Positions 25,498-34,261 of a DNA stretch of 64,000 nucleotides are shown piece after piece. The DNA is taken from positions 1,612,001-1,676,000 of the forward strand of contig NAJO01000001.1 in assembly GCA_002077065.1 (NCBI GenBank). The letters are read 5' to 3'. This stretch comes from Cryoendolithus antarcticus (lineage: Eukaryota > Ascomycota > Dothideomycetes > Cladosporiales > Cladosporiaceae). Position numbers and translations under genes: made by a program. The first letter of the stretch is position 1, and each line of letters starts with the position of its first letter. Under the pieces are notes generated by a model. It was not told the origin of the DNA. It saw only the letters and a program-made list of their open reading frames with translations, and did no database searches.

Positions 25498-25921
25498 ATG
25501 TGGTATGCCTCCCCATTACCCCGCCACTGCACCCGTCTATTGACGCTTCTCCAGCAAACACATCCTCAACGCCCAAGTATCGATCCGCTCCCCCTGCTGC
25601 CGTCAATGGTTCGACTGCGCCCTCTGCCACGCCGAGAACCAGCCCTCACACCCCCTCCAACCCACCACAGAAATGGTCTTCGCGTGCAAAAAGTGCAAGA
25701 AGTGTTTTCGGAAGCAGGTCGCCGAGATGGAGGACGCTGATGAGTATTGTCCGCATTGTGATAATCATTTCGTGGTCGAGGCTGTGGAGCCCAAGGCGCG
25801 GTTGGAGGTGGAAGGAGAGGATGTCAGGCGGGATGCGAGGATGTTAAGGGATGAGAGGGTGAAGGGGAAGGAGGTGGCAAGTGTGTGGGAGGATGAGGGG
25901 GAGGCTGTGAGGTTGGGGTGA
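25498..25921 (+). CDS. Short CHY zinc-finger protein
   Basis: 123-residue zinc-binding protein of the CHY family (yeast Hot13 relatives act in the mitochondrial intermembrane space). The first coding exon is only 5 nt (ATGTG, 25498-25502). A 52-bp intron (GTATGC...CTCCAG, branch-like TTGAC) leads to exon 25555-25921, and the junction gives MCKHILNAQVSIRSPCC, matching the expected start of this family. Zinc ligands follow in order: the first Cys and His of MCKH, SPCCRQWFDCALCH, a following His in SHPL, FACKKCKKCFRK and EYCPHCDNHF. The C-terminus (EGEDVRRDARMLRDERVKG) also fits the family. Using the later ATG at 25673 would lose half the zinc ligands. Role in folding or zinc handling is inferred from the family. 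Confidence 0.88.
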
Positions 25922-26273
25922 GAAGGCAGAGCCATGGCACATTGGGAAGTACAGTCTGAAGGCTTGCCTGGGTCGTTCTTGCACCGAGGTGTCTGTCGAA
26001 CTACTGTCACCACCGAAGGTCATCTAAAAAGCGACTGCAATCGGCCTCGACTCTCCCCCAAACTTTTGACGAATCCATTGCGAGACTACGGAACGCGGTC
26101 GGAAAGAAGTGTAGCTCTTGGACCTTGCGCGCATCTGCAGTATCCAGTGAACGTCTATGCTTGCCTTTCAAATCGCAGTCACCAACGGTCCGGTCTTCCA
26201 GGCCCCCGAACTATGCTTGCGCAAGGTCCTCGGCTGTCTGGTGCTCATGTAAGACTGACTAAAGTCGAGACCA
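25922..26273. other. Intergenic
   Basis: The 352-bp region is between a plus-strand gene and a minus-strand gene remnant (tail-to-tail). I see nothing recognisable. Confidence 0.35.
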
Positions 26274-26820
26274 TCAAGCAGGAAATTCACAGGTACAATC
26301 TTGCACGCACAGATCAAGTATGCAGAGCCAACCCTTGAACTCTCCCCAAATCTGCAAACGTAACTTCAGCTCCGACAGGGTGGTTCTCACAGCCGATCTT
26401 GCAGGGATGTCAGTCTCTGGGGCGCTGACCACCGGAACACCGGTCGATGGTGTGCCCGCCTTGACTAGGTGTTTCACTGCGGCAAGTATGGGAGCCACAG
26501 CGCCACTGGCCGCATTCAGCGGGGCGAAGCCTAGAAGCGACAATGCCTTTATGTCTTCGGCTGACGCCTCGATAGCGATAGCGACGTGTTGCAACCATTC
26601 GTGCTGCCGCGTGCCGATGGATGTATGCCAGACTGTCGGTCCTTCAGGACAGTCAGGATTGAATCGGATGTAGAACTTGTTCGTGTAGTGCATTGGCAGT
26701 GACTCGGAACGGCATAGCTGGCAGACCTGAATGATGGCAGGCAGAGGCTGCAGCGGCCTTCCTTGCGAAGTAATTCCGATTTCTTCCTTTTGGACTATTT
26801 CGCAGCTCCGGCGGTATTAA
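26274..26820 (-). pseudogene. Degenerate PPELRN-type (F-box-like) gene with frame break
   Basis: The minus strand encodes FLIPPELRN at about 26823-26797, the start motif of a large fungal F-box-like family (usual form LPPELRNxIYEL). Immediately after this the homologous protein continues in another frame: VQKEEIGITSQGRPLQPLPA, then IIQVCQLCRSESLPMHYTNK and FYIRFN, matching the family pattern QPALLxVCRQIRSExxxxYYxxNxF. A small deletion in place of the IYEL segment explains the shift. The second frame stays open to 26274 and includes a 139-codon stretch starting with an internal Met at 26693. A start codon for the first frame is not evident. I call it a pseudogene. A short intron at this point is not supported by splice signals. 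Confidence 0.6.
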
Positions 26821-27226
26821 GAAGACGAGCGAGCAATCTTATGCCGCCGGCAACGGCATTGCAGTGCAGAGTGTGCTCGACATGGTAGATCGCGAAGCGC
26901 GCGTAGTCTCACGTGTAGATTTGCAGTGGTGACTTTCACCTTTAGCTGTCAGTATCTCTTGGTGGCTTGGCTCTTGAAACTTATGGAGCGGCATCGTCCA
27001 GGGCGGGGCAAGGAGAAGAAGCAATGTTGGAAGTGTGGTCTTCGGTCCATTAATGAAGTGGAAATGGCGCAGCACAACCAGATGCCGTATGTATGTTGCC
27101 TCATTGGTGCATCGAACGTAATTGACTTCTCAAGACCAGTAGCAGTCAGTGCGTTACGTCTTGCGACTTTATGTCGACTAGATCCACCCAATCACCTGTT
27201 CAGCATTTCTGATCTTTTCTCTCCTC
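26821..27226. other. Intergenic between two degenerate genes
   Basis: About 400 bp with only short frames on both strands and no recognisable motif. Confidence 0.35.
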
Positions 27227-27856
27227 TCACATATAGCGATACGGTGCATGTATATGCAGCCCTGCGAGACACCTCGCGCCACCAATGTGTCCACGAGATT
27301 CGATCTGCCAGTCTAACTTTCTCACTATGATGTGATTCATCATGCACCTCAGCGAAGTCGGGTGTTCAAAGCCGCCAGTAAGAGTGATGCTGGGTAGAGG
27401 GATGCCGCCAACGAGGAGGTTCACGATCGCCTCCTCCGTCACGGCCATTGTTCCGCGCACTATCATCGAGGTGTTGTTGAGTGCGGGATGGATCAACTCG
27501 TCGGGCGTGTTGACCGCGAGCTTGAGGTCCTTCACGCACTTTGCCGACAACTTGACATTGGTAATTATCCAGATTGCGGAGCCGTTGCTTTCCTCGAGTG
27601 TGATGATGGCGACGAAGCTGTTCTCCGATTAGACTGGTCAAGATTCTGCCCTGATCTGCTGGCAAGTCTGAATCAGGGCATGTTCGCCCAGCAAGGGTTT
27701 CGCCATGCCGAAGATCTGGATGTTTTCATCTTGGAGAATGACGAGGCCGTAGATGATATTGCGGAGCTCGGGAGGTCGCTCGAGAAGAGGTGACGATTGG
27801 GTGGATTTCGAGATGATAGACAGCGGCGTCTTTGAGCTTGCCATGGTGTGCGCCAT
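27227..27856 (-). pseudogene. PPELRN-type (F-box-like) gene with two in-frame stops
   Basis: Starts MAHTMASSKTPLSIISKSTQ and carries LERPPELRNIIYGLVIL followed by HALIQTCQQIRAES, the typical opening of this fungal family. The frame then has TGA at 27640-27638, two sense codons (CCA GTC) and TAA at 27631-27629, and continues in the same frame with SENSFVAIITLE and an open stretch to 27227. The family pattern here is RAESLPVFYSENSFVA, so the stops sit exactly where Leu and Phe/Tyr are expected and the flanks are collinear. That argues for nonsense decay of a ~210-codon gene rather than two genes. A Met at 27844 is an alternative start. Confidence 0.65.
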
Positions 27857-28814
27857 GTGGACTTGGTGAAGTAGTGCTTCAATGGGAAACGTGATTTTCT
27901 GATTGGAAAAGCGGTGATCAAGAGAGATAATATGAGGAGGCTCACAATGAAAACACATGAATGCCGCTTGGCGGGTGAAGCCGAGGAAAGGGACATACCG
28001 TCTCACCTGGTCGCGCCTTCTTCGTACGGCCACTGGACTTCAATACAGCTCATGTCTAACCTTGAACATGTACTTCGTGTTTTAAGCGTAATTCGTCAAG
28101 AGGTAGCCAAGCAGCGGGAAATCGTCTCGTGAGTAAAACAGATGGCGGTCCTCTCGGACAGGAACACGATGGGCGGCGCAGCGTACGCAAGCGCATTGAT
28201 AAGAAGAGGTCTCTCCGTAGTCGCATGTTTCTCGCCGCTGAGCAGATGGTTGCAGTCGCGGCCGGTGCGATGGAATGCTATGTCAAGTGGGAGACCGTAT
28301 AGCAATGCAGACTCCATATCGACCTCAGCCTCAATCTCCAGCAGACCTTCTAGAAACGTTCTAGCGGCAGATCACGCGACTCGTGCTTTCTCCACTGGCC
28401 CGACAAGGGTCCTTCACCCCCACTTTATTTCCGCGTGCGACAGCCCGGAGCAAACCTGTCGCGGTGCGGCGGATGTAGCTGACGGAATCAACATTGCATC
28501 TTGCCTTTGCCGCGTGCTTCCTACGATAGACTTTGACTCCGGTCGTCCTTACTCGCTAACGTCGGTGACTGCTTGCGCCTTGCCTGGACACACGACACAC
28601 CATCGCTTCGACTGATCCCACGAGTTTTACGAGACACACGATACATCCATACACTTCACCGCTCGGCGAACGACGTTGTTTGCCACAGCTCTTGAGATCT
28701 CACTTCCGCCCTTCCTAGAGTCGCACAAGACGAGGCTGTCGTGTGCGCCATCGACAGCTTCGCGCCAGGACTGATCCAGCACCACACCTCTCCTCCCATA
28801 CACAACAATTTACG
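27857..28814. other. Intergenic, ~0.96 kb
   Basis: There is a 157-codon plus-strand frame (28142-28615) and an overlapping minus-strand one (28317-28096). Neither shows a motif or a convincing coding composition. The final 150 bp before 28815 looks like a 5' leader of the next gene (Cys/Pro-poor, c/a-rich). Confidence 0.35.
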
Positions 28815-29294
28815 ATGTTCCCCGCCGACACCCTCCCCTCGCAATACTGCGAAGAGCAAGAAGCCAAGTTCGAAGCCAAGCGCCTCGCACGCCTTCAAGC
28901 CGAAGCAGCACAAGCGCGCGCTGCCTCCTGCTCCACCACATCACATCCCACACCCGTATCAAGACAAACACAATCACAGGTGCCCACACCGCAAAGTGTG
29001 ACGCAAGCGCTGCTCACGCGACCTGCGATGGGACGAGCGGCGACGACTGGCTTCTTAGGGACGATGTTCCAGGGTTTCGCGAAGGCGAAGAGCGCGAGTA
29101 GTACGGGAACGCTGACGCCGCCCATGAGTGGGATGTCGACGCCGGCGAAGGAGAAGAGTCTGGCGGAGATGGAGGCGTATATTGCGGAGAGGAAGAAGGA
29201 CGCTGATATTGTAAGTATCGCTGTCCTTCACTGATCGACGCTCCTACGTATTTGAAGCTGACTGATTTCGCAGTGCGCCATGCCCTCGTGGTAG
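28815..29294 (+). CDS. Small conserved fungal protein of unknown function
   Basis: 138 residues, not recognised by function. Exon 28815-29210, a 63-bp intron (GTAAGT...CGCAG) and a 21-nt last exon encoding CAMPSW and stop. The N-terminus is MFPADTLPSQYCEEQEAKFE followed by a charged helix (KRLARLQAEAAQARA); the middle is Ser/Thr/Pro-rich with TGFLGTMFQGFAKAKS; the end is KEKSLAEMEAYIAERKKDADI joined to CAMPSW. The conserved-looking ends and clean splice argue for a real gene. The start is the first ATG in frame near the charged helix; the frame is open further upstream. Confidence 0.65.
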
Positions 29295-29777
29295 ATGAAT
29301 TCCACATTACTCGCGCGTGACGAAAGCGGCATACAGCTTACAGTATATGGGCAGCAAGGCGTTCGACGGGTATCGCTTTGGGGACATAGCGTGGCGTATC
29401 GGGCATTCGAGTTCGCTGGCGCCAATCGTGCGCGGCACGCTTGACAGAAACACAGCACACATTCGTGCTTCACGAAGTGCATTAGTATCTGCTATATTAC
29501 CATATCGCTGTGGCATGATGAGACAGCGAGAAACGCATGGATATATCGAAAAGGAACCCGGTCGGTCGTCGCAATACGATAGGCAAGGTCAACATTCCAC
29601 ATGCGAATCATGCATGCTGTAAGGATCCTTTGTCCATTCTTCCGTCAACAACGTCACATCGGCAAGTCGAGACAGCTTTTCCGGAGACACTCGCCAATGC
29701 GATAGCAGTCCCTCAGTCCCATCCTCTCGCGCTCACCTGACAGTCGCCGCCGCTGCGCCCGTCATTCTTCGCCCACG
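29295..29777. other. Intergenic
   Basis: The 483-bp region between two same-strand genes has short frames only and nothing recognisable. Confidence 0.35.
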
Positions 29778-31278
29778 ATGGCCGCACACGTTGTCGACCC
29801 GCTCCTCTCCCAAGCGAACGCACACGACTCCACGAATCACAGGCGAACAGCATCCAAATTCGCCCCTCCTCCGACGCCCGGCCACCGTCCAGCATCCCTC
29901 CACAGCAAAGCTCCCACAGGCACGGCTGCAGAACCGCTCAACATCGTAATCCTTGGTGCCTCCTTCGGCGGTCTATCGTGCGCCCACGCCCTCCTCGACG
30001 ATATCTGGCCACAATTGCGCACGACTTCCACAGCCCCAAATTACAGACTCATCATAGTCAGTCCATCAACACACATCTACTGGAACATTGGCGCGCCGAG
30101 AGCACTAGTGGCACCGGGCCTGGTTAGCGTCGAAGAAGCGTTCATCCCGCTTGAGCCTGGCTTCCATCGCCATCGCGGCTTACCAGTGACATTCATCCAG
30201 GGCTCTGTCATCGCGTGGGAAGTACCTGAGAAATTGCTTACCATCGACCTTCACGATCGCGCCGCACGAGCGAAGTTCAAGACCGTGCGGCCAAGGAATG
30301 CTTACGATTCGGATGTAGGCATTCAAAGACTGGAGTACCACGCTCTCATACTCGCCACAGGCACATCGGCACACAGTGATTTGCTAAGTCTGCACGGATC
30401 GCACTTGAACACACTCGGCGCGCTGAGTGCAGCACACCACAGACTCGCAGGCGCGAAGACTATTATCGTCGGCGGCGGAGGCTGCTCAGGCGTTGAGGTC
30501 GCTGGTCAGCTGGCGACGTACCTGAATTATCGCGGCCGCGGTGTGGCGCGTCGAAGAGTAAAGAAAGAAGAGTGGAAGCAGATCCTGCTCATCGCCTCCA
30601 CTGACGCACTCTTGCCGGGCATCAAACCGAAAGTCGGACAGAAAGCCATCAAAGCGCTCAAAGCCTTGGGCATAGAAGTTCGCCTCAATACCCGTATCGT
30701 AGCCGTAAAAGAAGACTTCGACCTCACCGGCCAAGTGAAAGTCGAGCTTGACGACGAAACAGCCATGGTCGTAGACGCCTACATAGCCTGCACAGGCGTC
30801 TTTCCCAATACCAAATTCGTCCCGAAACACCTTCTGGACGACAAAGGCTACGTTGCTACAAACCCCAAAACCATGCGACTCGACAAAATCGGTTACCCCG
30901 GCGTCTTCGCCCTCGGCGACTGCGCGGCCTACAGTAGCAACTACGTCATGGACGTCTACACCGCCGTGCCCATCGTCCTGCACAACCTCCTCAACGGACC
31001 TCCTCGCCCACGAACTCCGCTTGGCCTCCCCTTACGGCGGCAACCAGGACCAGATCGATAGTCTGGTGGACGAGGAGTTCGTGCAGCGGAATGTGAATAG
31101 CCATTTGTGTCCTATCTCGCGGTATGGCGGCGTGGGGTGGCTGTTGGGGAAGGTCCTGCCTGGGATTGTGGTTTGGGCGCTGAAGGGGCATGATTATCGG
31201 GTTTGTAAGGCGGGAAGGGTGGTGGTGGATGGCGGAAATCCTTATGCTAAGCCGGTTGGCGGGACGAGGTGGGAATGA
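29778..31278 (+). CDS. AIF/NDH2-like FAD-dependent oxidoreductase with +1 frame break
   Basis: Pyridine-nucleotide-disulphide-type flavoprotein of the AIF/AMID group. FAD-binding dinucleotide fold VILGASFGGLSCAHALL near residue 57, an NAD(P)H-binding fold IIVGGGGCSGVEVAGQLA near residue 232, and the C-terminal FAD motif YPGVFALGDCAAY near residue 375. Up to 30995 the frame is continuous. The expected sequence after VPIVLHNLLN is then found one base further on (DLLAHELRLASPYGGNQ, and on to VGGTRWE), ending at TGA 31276-31278. Skipping one G at 30996 restores a 499-residue protein; staying in frame gives PPRPRTPLGLPLRRQPG and an early stop at 31061. No GT-AG intron fits here. A real indel, a sequencing error, or frameshifting are the options. 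The N-terminus to residue ~50 is probably a targeting or linker segment. Substrate unknown. Confidence 0.85.
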
Positions 31279-31803
31279 GAGAAGTGGGAGTACCAGTATC
31301 AGTCTTCGCAGCTTTACATCACTGCCGAGTGTCTGTCTTCTGTTCTCCGGTGTGCTGCCGCTTGTTGTCGGGTTGTTCACATAGGGCTACAGGGACAGTA
31401 CTGTGCAACGCAAGAGCAGTGGTCTGGTATGGCTGTACGTCAGACAACATGCCTCCAACATCAAACATGCCCGAATCTCCAATCAACTGCCTTTTCCGAA
31501 AGATTATTTTTGGTGGAATAGACTAAGATCTCCATTTGATCGGACCCCGATCGTACCTGCCTGTCGCGCGATCCAGATCTGAGAACGCAGGAGCCACTTC
31601 CAAGATGGTGGAGCGTGAGTTTTGCGGGGGTGGAGTGCACGAGGCCAATGCTCCCAAACCTTTTCGTCATACAGCGGTCACAGCGCGTCACAGTTTGGAT
31701 ATATTCTCCTGCAGATGTTGACCGGCGCAGGTAGAGCTGCTCTGTCATACATAGGTAAGAATTAGCTGCATCTTTTCTACATACTCCCGTTCCAATCTAG
31801 TAC
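31279..31803. other. Intergenic
   Basis: The 525-bp region between same-strand genes has short motif-less frames only. Confidence 0.35.
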
Positions 31804-32725
31804 ATGTCTCGATCCCTCATCACCCAACGGACTGCCATATTAGCGTTCACGCGATCAATCCGCTCGACTCCTGCTGCAAACGGACTGCGTTACTGCAGCT
31901 CGATCACTCACAACCACAACAAACCCCACAACACCATTGTCCAAGCCACCCACCGCACATTCGCCACAACGATGCCGAAGGACCAGAGCAACGAGTCAAC
32001 AAGCACAGAGGGCATCCACCAGTGGAAGAAAAATGCGCCCTACAAGATCCACGACACGGGCAAGGACTTCAAAGTCCGCTACGAAGCCAGCTGCCACTGT
32101 GGAAAAGTAACGTACCAGCTCAGTCGTGAGGCGCCGCTGGATAGCAAGCTCTGCCATTGCACGACCTGCCAGACGCAGCATGGTAAGTCCCGGCTGGCAT
32201 TTGTCTTACGTCGTTGATCGTGTGCTGACAAGATTACACAGCTGCACCATTCCAATGGGCCGCTATCTTCCACAAGGACGACATCAACTTCACGAAAGGC
32301 CACCATGATCTAGAGTGGTATGACCCGACGGATAAGTCGATTGAGCACAAGCTGCCGTGCAAAGTGCGATGCTCGTTCTGCCACAGCCCGATCATGGACG
32401 AGGGGAGGAATATGATCTTGCTGTTCCCGACGTTGATCCATTTCAAGAATGACCAGGAGAAGAAGAACTTCAAGCCGAGGTGAGTGCAGATGAAAGCCCA
32501 ATCTGAGAAGAGAACGCTAATGATGGATGTTTTTGCAGATGCCACATGTTCTACTGCCAGCGCGTGATGGATATCCCTGATGGTCTGCCGAAGTGGTCGG
32601 GACTGAACAATAGCAGTGATCTCATTGAGGACAGTCCGCCGGAGAAGATTGTGGAGTTGGAGAGGCAAAGGGTGAAGGAGCAGGACGAGAAGTCCAAGAA
32701 GGATAAGGAGGAGAGCAAAAAGTGA
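31804..32725 (+). CDS. GFA/CENP-V domain protein, probably mitochondrial
   Basis: Zinc-binding protein of the glutathione-dependent formaldehyde-activating (GFA) family; many fungal members have no defined substrate. Three exons, 31804-32182, 32242-32479 and 32539-32725, with two 59-bp introns, giving 267 residues. Zinc ligands and family motifs are ASCHCGKVTYQL, LCHCTTCQTQH, APFQWAAIFHKDDINF, KVRCSFCHSPIMDEGRNM and PRCHMFYCQRVMDIPDG. Both splice junctions fall inside conserved blocks and restore them. The first 55 residues are basic and Ser/Thr-rich (RSLITQRTAILAFTRSI...THRTFATTM), like a mitochondrial presequence; Met at MPKDQS could be a cytosolic alternative start. The C-terminus is a charged Lys/Glu helix. 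Confidence 0.88.
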
Positions 32726-33303
32726 GGTGCTTATGGTATCCTAAGTCATGTAAGAAGTGAGTCCGAGAATGCCGCCATGCTGTATAGCCGTCGTGACTAA
32801 CGACGGGGCTGAATATTGCTGCAACTCGAGAGGATACAAGCACATAGATGGTGCGGTGACACGGCTCTCGTCAGTTGTCATGGAGTATGTATGATCTGCC
32901 GCAATGGCTTGTACAAGTACTTGACACTGAAGTTCCAACTGCCTGTTCCCTTTCCCACGACTAGTCTCTGCGATCTTGTGTATTTCACGTTTCTCGCGAC
33001 GCGAAGCACTGCGCTGACATGGGCTCACCCTTAGCGTGTCAGCGACAGAATTGCCAACGGGCAGACGATGAGGTCGCTCGGTGTGGTGCGCTGTCATAGA
33101 CGTAGCTCTGCACCCATTACTAATTGACAGCCGTGGTGCCCTGGCCCTGCGCTGTTAAAGACTCGTTCAGGTCCAGCAGGTAGCAGGCTCCGAGGCTTGT
33201 ATTAGCCAACGTACCACAGCATCCATGATCCTGTCATGTCCGCCCAGATCTTTGCGACCATTCGTGATCACAACCGGCCTTGCTCCCGGCGTTCTCAATT
33301 CTC
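32726..33303. other. Intergenic between convergent genes
   Basis: The 578-bp region is between tail-to-tail genes, with no coding signal recognised. Confidence 0.35.
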
Positions 33304-33876
33304 TCAATCACCCTCATGTGCCTTGTAGTACTCCCTCAGCGCCAGATCCGCCACGCCCCCTCCAATCACAACATCCACAATAGCCCACCTCGGTCCTCTC
33401 TTGAAGATCGCTCTCGTCACCCCGATCAGCCCACCCACAAGCATCCCCACCTCCACATGCCGTCTCGCCTGCCTCTCATCCCTCCGTCTCTCCCTCTCCC
33501 CAGCCCACCTCGGAATCGCATACCTGTAGTCTGCTCCCATTGCCTGTAGTCCCAGAATCACGGGCACAGCGATCAGACTACTCCGATGCGCCGTCCGCAG
33601 CGTCGCGGGGTTTGAGAACGGCGACCACGGCGCGCCGAGACCTAGATTTGTGAGTTGCGAGGCGTGGCGGAGGAAGGTGAGGAAGGTAACGATAGGGAAG
33701 GCGTCGACTACTGTTGCGGCAGGATCGCAGCGGAGGAGCCAGTTGGGGAGTTGGTTTGTTGGGGTATAGCGGGAGGGTGTGAGGGGCGTGAAGGGCAATG
33801 GATGCCAGAGGTTGTCGGGGGGTGTTTTGAAGTTCCAGAAGAAGGCGTAGGAGAGGAGGGAGGGGGAGGAAGTCAT
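33304..33876 (-). CDS. Small multi-pass membrane protein of unknown function
   Basis: 190 residues, single exon, start chosen at MTSSPSLLSYAFFWNF (33876); an upstream in-frame Met at 33984 would add a Cys/Ser-rich 36-residue extension. Hydrophobic segments occur at about residues 52-68 (VVDAFPIVTFLTFL), 97-112 (SSLIAVPVILGLQAMG), 137-152 (GMLVGGLIGVTRAIF) and 162-175. An Arg-rich loop (RWAGERERRRDERQARRH) lies between the second and third. The gene is divergent from the chromodomain gene. I do not recognise the family. The regular alternation of hydrophobic and charged stretches supports coding. Confidence 0.6.
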   Translation of the reverse strand: MTSSPSLLSYAFFWNFKTPPDNLWHPLPFTPLTPSRYTPTNQLPNWLLRCDPAATVVDAFPIVTFLTFLRHASQLTNLGLGAPWSPFSNPATLRTAHRSSLIAVPVILGLQAMGADYRYAIPRWAGERERRRDERQARRHVEVGMLVGGLIGVTRAIFKRGPRWAIVDVVIGGGVADLALREYYKAHEGD

Positions 33877-34225
33877 TGGGAAGTGAGGAGGGGAAGTGAA
33901 GGATGGAACGAAGGACAGATCAGTTGCCTGGGAGCATGTGAACAGTCGTGCAGCCTTACAACTTCGTTCCTTTAGTGCTTTCATGGAGACTCACCGTGTA
34001 TCAGTTCGACTATATCTCATAGCTGCATACTAGACTATGGCATGATATCATCAAACCTCCGACAGCTCCAGGGAAGTCTAAACGCGCCAAGCACGATCGC
34101 GGAGATCCCCGTAAGTGGACATCACCCAATGGATCCCTACAGGCAGATCTGTGTACCCTCAGGAGTGGCCAGCACCGCGTCCGTGCTGATGCCGGAGTAT
34201 CGTGCAGTCTCAGCATATTGACAGC
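33877..34225. other. Divergent promoter region of membrane protein / chromodomain gene
   Basis: The ~350-bp region is between head-to-head genes and leads into a short uORF at 34226. No other signal is recognised. Confidence 0.35.
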
Positions 34226-34261
34226 ATGGCAGACACGCCGACTTACGAGCGCATCCCCTAA
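34226..34261 (+). promoter_or_regulatory. 11-codon uORF whose stop overlaps the main start (TAATG)
   Basis: ATG at 34226 reads MADTPTYERIP and stops at TAA 34259-34261. The last A of that stop is the first base of the ATG chosen for the chromodomain gene. If the leader contains 34226, ribosomes would have to reinitiate or leaky-scan to reach the main start. The alternative is that transcription starts downstream of 34226. Confidence 0.5.

Noticed and set aside
28142..28615. 157-codon plus-strand frame
   Set aside because: Its composition is Ser/Ala/Arg-rich and random-looking, it shares no motif with any family, and it is overlapped by a minus frame.
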